Below the pieces are notes generated by a model. That model was not told the origin of the DNA, made no database searches, and saw only the letters and a program-made list of their open reading frames with translations. This document shows, in pieces, positions 6,720 to 8,333 of a DNA stretch of 8,333 nt (its first letter is position 1; each line of letters starts with the position of its first letter). The translations under genes and the position numbers were made by a program. Source of the DNA: Armatimonadota bacterium (GTDB lineage: Bacteria; Actinomycetota; Acidimicrobiia; Spongiisociales; UBA5794); contig QQUL01000141.1 in the NCBI GenBank assembly GCA_008501565.1, forward strand, positions 1 through 8,333, in the 5' to 3' direction.

Positions 6720-6737
6720 TGGGTCGAAAGACCCATT
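6706..6737. promoter_or_regulatory. Nested inverted repeats upstream of the pilin gene, candidate operator
   Basis: AATGGGTC (6718-6725) and GACCCATT (6730-6737) form a perfect 8-bp inverted repeat around GAAA. A perfect 12-bp palindrome CATTAGCTAATG (6710-6721) overlaps its left arm, and GGTCCATT (6706-6713) is a third, imperfect copy of the same arm. The block lies 52-83 bases upstream of the pilin ATG and between it and the response regulator gene. Dyad sites of this kind suit NarL-type dimers, so binding by the neighbouring regulator is a reasonable guess. Alternatively it folds as RNA: on the plus strand the middle arm could pair with either neighbour, using G-U pairs on one side and a GNRA loop on the other. 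No T-run follows, so a terminator is unlikely. Confidence 0.5.
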
Positions 6738-6739
6738 CG

Positions 6740-6767
6740 GCTGAAAGCTGTGAGCTGAAAGCTGAGA
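6740..6767. repeat. Two tandem 14-bp repeats between response regulator and pilin genes
   Basis: GCTGAAAGCTGTGA (6740-6753) is followed directly by GCTGAAAGCTGAGA (6754-6767), differing at one base, then a further GCT. The block starts 6 bases beyond the stop codon of the response regulator gene and abuts the inverted-repeat cluster. It may be a simple replication-slippage repeat or extra binding sites; the sequence does not decide. Confidence 0.6.
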
Positions 6768-6773
6768 GCTTCT

Positions 6774-7418
6774 TCAGTCCCAGTCGCGGTCGAGGCCCAG
6801 CTTCATCGCCTCAACCACGGCCTGGGCACGGTCATTGACGCCGAGTTTCTCGTAGATGGACGCAAGGTGGTTCTTGACCGTCTTCTGCGAGATGAACAGC
6901 TCCTCTGCCAGATCCTCGGTCCTACTGATGCCCCTGACAAGACACCGAAGTACCTCGCGCTCGCGTTCGGTGATGGAATCGGCTGCGCTGGACAGGGTCG
7001 GTGCGCGGTAGTCGTCCAGCAAAGCGGCGACATCATCGGTCTCCAACAAGTTCTTTCCATCGGCCACTGCCCGGATCGCGGCCGCCAGCTCGGGCAGCGG
7101 GGTTGACTTTGAGAGAAAGCCCACCGCTCCGGCTTCCCGGGCCGCGTTCCCATACTCATCGGCTGTATGCATCGTGACGACAAGGGTTGGGGGAAGGTTC
7201 GCTATCTGGCTGATCGCCGAGATTCCTGACGTGCCGGGCATTTCAACATCCACCAGGAGTACATCGGGTGTGTACGTTGCGACGGCCGCGGCAATCTGGG
7301 TGCCGTCGAGGATTGCTCCCACGACGTTCAGATCAGGAATCGAGTCAAGGGCCTGCGACAACCCGTCAAGCAGGATCTGGTGGTCATCGGCGATCACGAT
7401 CCGAATCTCGGTCCTCAT
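6774..7418 (-). CDS. NarL/LuxR-family response regulator
   Basis: This 214-residue protein is a DNA-binding transcription factor expected to be phosphorylated by the adjacent kinase. The receiver domain (about 5-122) has the acidic pair D11-D12, phospho-acceptor D57 in LLVDVEMPG, the Thr of VVTMHTADEY (T82) and K104 in FLSKS, all conserved, so it should be phosphorylatable. The C-terminal LuxR-type helix-turn-helix (about 147-211) starts SITEREREVLRCLVRG and includes LAEELFISQKTVKNHLASIY and EKLGVNDRAQAV, matching the family closely. The ATG at 7418 overlaps the kinase stop (ATGA) and has GGAGGG 7 nt upstream (7431-7426). A GTG at 7433 overlaps that site and is rejected. Target genes are not shown, but the next gene on its strand, 119 bases on, is the Flp pilin, and inverted repeats lie between them. 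Family call is very strong, the pilin link is inference. Confidence 0.95.
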   Translation of the reverse strand: MRTEIRIVIADDHQILLDGLSQALDSIPDLNVVGAILDGTQIAAAVATYTPDVLLVDVEMPGTSGISAISQIANLPPTLVVTMHTADEYGNAAREAGAVGFLSKSTPLPELAAAIRAVADGKNLLETDDVAALLDDYRAPTLSSAADSITEREREVLRCLVRGISRTEDLAEELFISQKTVKNHLASIYEKLGVNDRAQAVVEAMKLGLDRDWD

Positions 7419-8333
7419 GCGGTGTCCCTCCACGAGATTGTGATCAGCGTACCCTCACCGACCGCGGACTCGACAGTGACGTCGCCGTTGATGAGGTGCG
7501 CTCGCTCCCTCATGCCGACAAGGCCGAAGCGAGCTTCGGAGACGTCTTTGAGATCAAACCCGGATCCGTTGTCTCGTATCGTCACAGTACCGCCTGTTTC
7601 ATCGCTGCGCCCACCCACATCGATGACGGTGGCATCAGAGTGATCGAGGGCGTTTCGTAGGCTCTCTTTCAGCATCGCCCGGACCTCGGCCCCGATTGCC
7701 GGTCTAGGAGGTGTGCGCTCGTCAAGGGAGACGATGACGGTTGGACCGTCGGCATCGATGTCGGCGACGAGGGCATATGCGTACTCGGCAAGACTCTTCG
7801 AACGATCCGCCCGGAGATCCTGGACCCGCTCTCTTATCCGATCGACCAACCGCGCTATGTTCATTCGAGTCGCCTCGATGTTTCTCGTTTGCTCGTCGTC
7901 GAGCTGATTCGCCAGCAACAGCATGTCAAGGGTCAGCCCCACCGATGCGACGTTCGGGGCGATATCGTCGTGTAGTTCCCGAGCGAGACGTACTCGTTCT
8001 CGCTGGACAGCGATGCCGGCAACCTCAAGAAGCATCATGTTGTTCTCCACAGCAATGCCCACCGGCTCAAGTGCCGAGCGGATGAGCTCGACGACGTCAT
8101 CGTTGGGTTGCGCGTCCGCCCACATCTCAACCATCGCAGTTTCGTCGTGTCCGACGCGAGTGGATACTCGCACATCCGGCGTGTCAGTCTGGTCGGGGCC
8201 ACGTCTCGCGAGAACAGTGGAATTGTGATCGGTGATTCTCGATGACGTTGAGGGAAAGATGACGGCGATGTCGCGTATGGCGTCCTGGGCCGTCGCAACA
8301 GCGCTGATGCTCGGTGATGTAGCGACAGCGACG
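7415..8333 (-). CDS. Sensor histidine kinase, HisKA_3/NarX-DegS type, N-terminus outside window
   Basis: The frame has no stop from its TGA at 7417-7415 to the window edge, so 305 residues are visible and the true start lies outside. A GTG at 8173 would begin inside a conserved-looking region. Visible residues 14-110 (DATAQ-like start through IFPSTSSRITD, then VSTRVGHDETAMVEMWA and IRSALEPVGIAVEN) look like the end of a GAF-type sensory domain. A dimerisation and phospho-transfer domain follows with the H-box RVRLARELHDDIAP, the acceptor His encoded at 7972-7970. The ATPase domain has the N-box LKESLRNALDHSDA, G1 motif DNGSGF and RFGLVGMRERA, and ends EGTLITISW. No membrane segment is seen in this part, so it may be a soluble sensor, though the missing N-terminus could carry one. 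It overlaps the response regulator gene by 4 nt, so the two are very likely cotranscribed partners. The signal is unknown. Confidence 0.93.
   Translation of the reverse strand, partial: VAVATSPSISAVATAQDAIRDIAVIFPSTSSRITDHNSTVLARRGPDQTDTPDVRVSTRVGHDETAMVEMWADAQPNDDVVELIRSALEPVGIAVENNMMLLEVAGIAVQRERVRLARELHDDIAPNVASVGLTLDMLLLANQLDDEQTRNIEATRMNIARLVDRIRERVQDLRADRSKSLAEYAYALVADIDADGPTVIVSLDERTPPRPAIGAEVRAMLKESLRNALDHSDATVIDVGGRSDETGGTVTIRDNGSGFDLKDVSEARFGLVGMRERAHLINGDVTVESAVGEGTLITISWRDTA

Noticed and set aside
6655..6773. Riboswitch, for example a cyclic-di-GMP class, before the pilin gene
   Set aside because: There is a GAAA-loop hairpin, but the conserved single-stranded motifs and second paired domain of known classes are not seen, and the GNRA loop is on the strand opposite to the pilin message.
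7268..7660. Plus-strand frame of 130 codons across the regulator and kinase genes
   Set aside because: Both minus-strand genes have intact family motifs here, and the plus frame has none.
7415..8173. Complete kinase gene starting at the GTG at 8173
   Set aside because: The frame stays open to the window edge, and the residues before 8173 continue a GAF-like domain, so the gene is truncated by the window rather than starting there.
1..8333. CRISPR arrays, tRNA or rRNA genes, insertion sequences, attachment sites
   Set aside because: No regularly spaced repeats, cloverleaf-like sequences, transposase motifs or long terminal inverted repeats were seen on either strand.

Overview
This window holds the downstream half of a Tad (tight adherence, Flp-type) pilus operon, followed by a convergent cluster encoding a Flp major pilin and a two-component regulatory pair. 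The protein types, high-GC codon use and the cpaB-cpaE-tadA-tadB-tadC order suggest an actinomycete-like bacterium (Actinomycetota, perhaps Acidimicrobiia). That placement is an impression from protein character, not a phylogenetic result.

Plus strand, 1-6359. A cpaB/rcpC gene cut by the window edge runs into cpaE/tadZ, then tadA/cpaF (secretion ATPase), tadB and tadC (inner-membrane platform). A polytopic membrane protein of about 459 residues closes the run; it resembles GT-C-type glycosyltransferase-like proteins. Junctions are overlapping or nearly so (11 nt overlap, 34 nt gap, ATGA overlap, TGATG overlap, 2-17 nt gap), so this is very likely one transcript. TadV prepilin peptidase, TadE/F minor pilins and any secretin are not in the window.

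Middle, 6360-6773. There is a strong hairpin terminator between the convergent units. It is followed by a 57-residue Flp pilin gene on the minus strand with a textbook ribosome binding site and prepilin cleavage motif. Its upstream region carries a nested palindrome/inverted-repeat cluster and a short tandem repeat.

Minus strand, 6774-8333. A NarL/LuxR-type response regulator overlaps by ATGA with a HisKA_3-type sensor kinase. The kinase frame stays open to the window edge, and its visible N-terminal part looks like the end of a GAF-type domain. Kinase, regulator and pilin are therefore transcribed in the same direction.

How they fit together: TadZ places the machine at a cell site. TadA powers extension through TadB and TadC, and the 57-residue protein is the likely fibre subunit. 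The kinase and regulator are candidates for controlling pilin expression through the inverted repeats. The terminal membrane protein may modify the pilus or envelope. Machine identity is well supported; the regulatory link and the role of the last membrane protein are inference.
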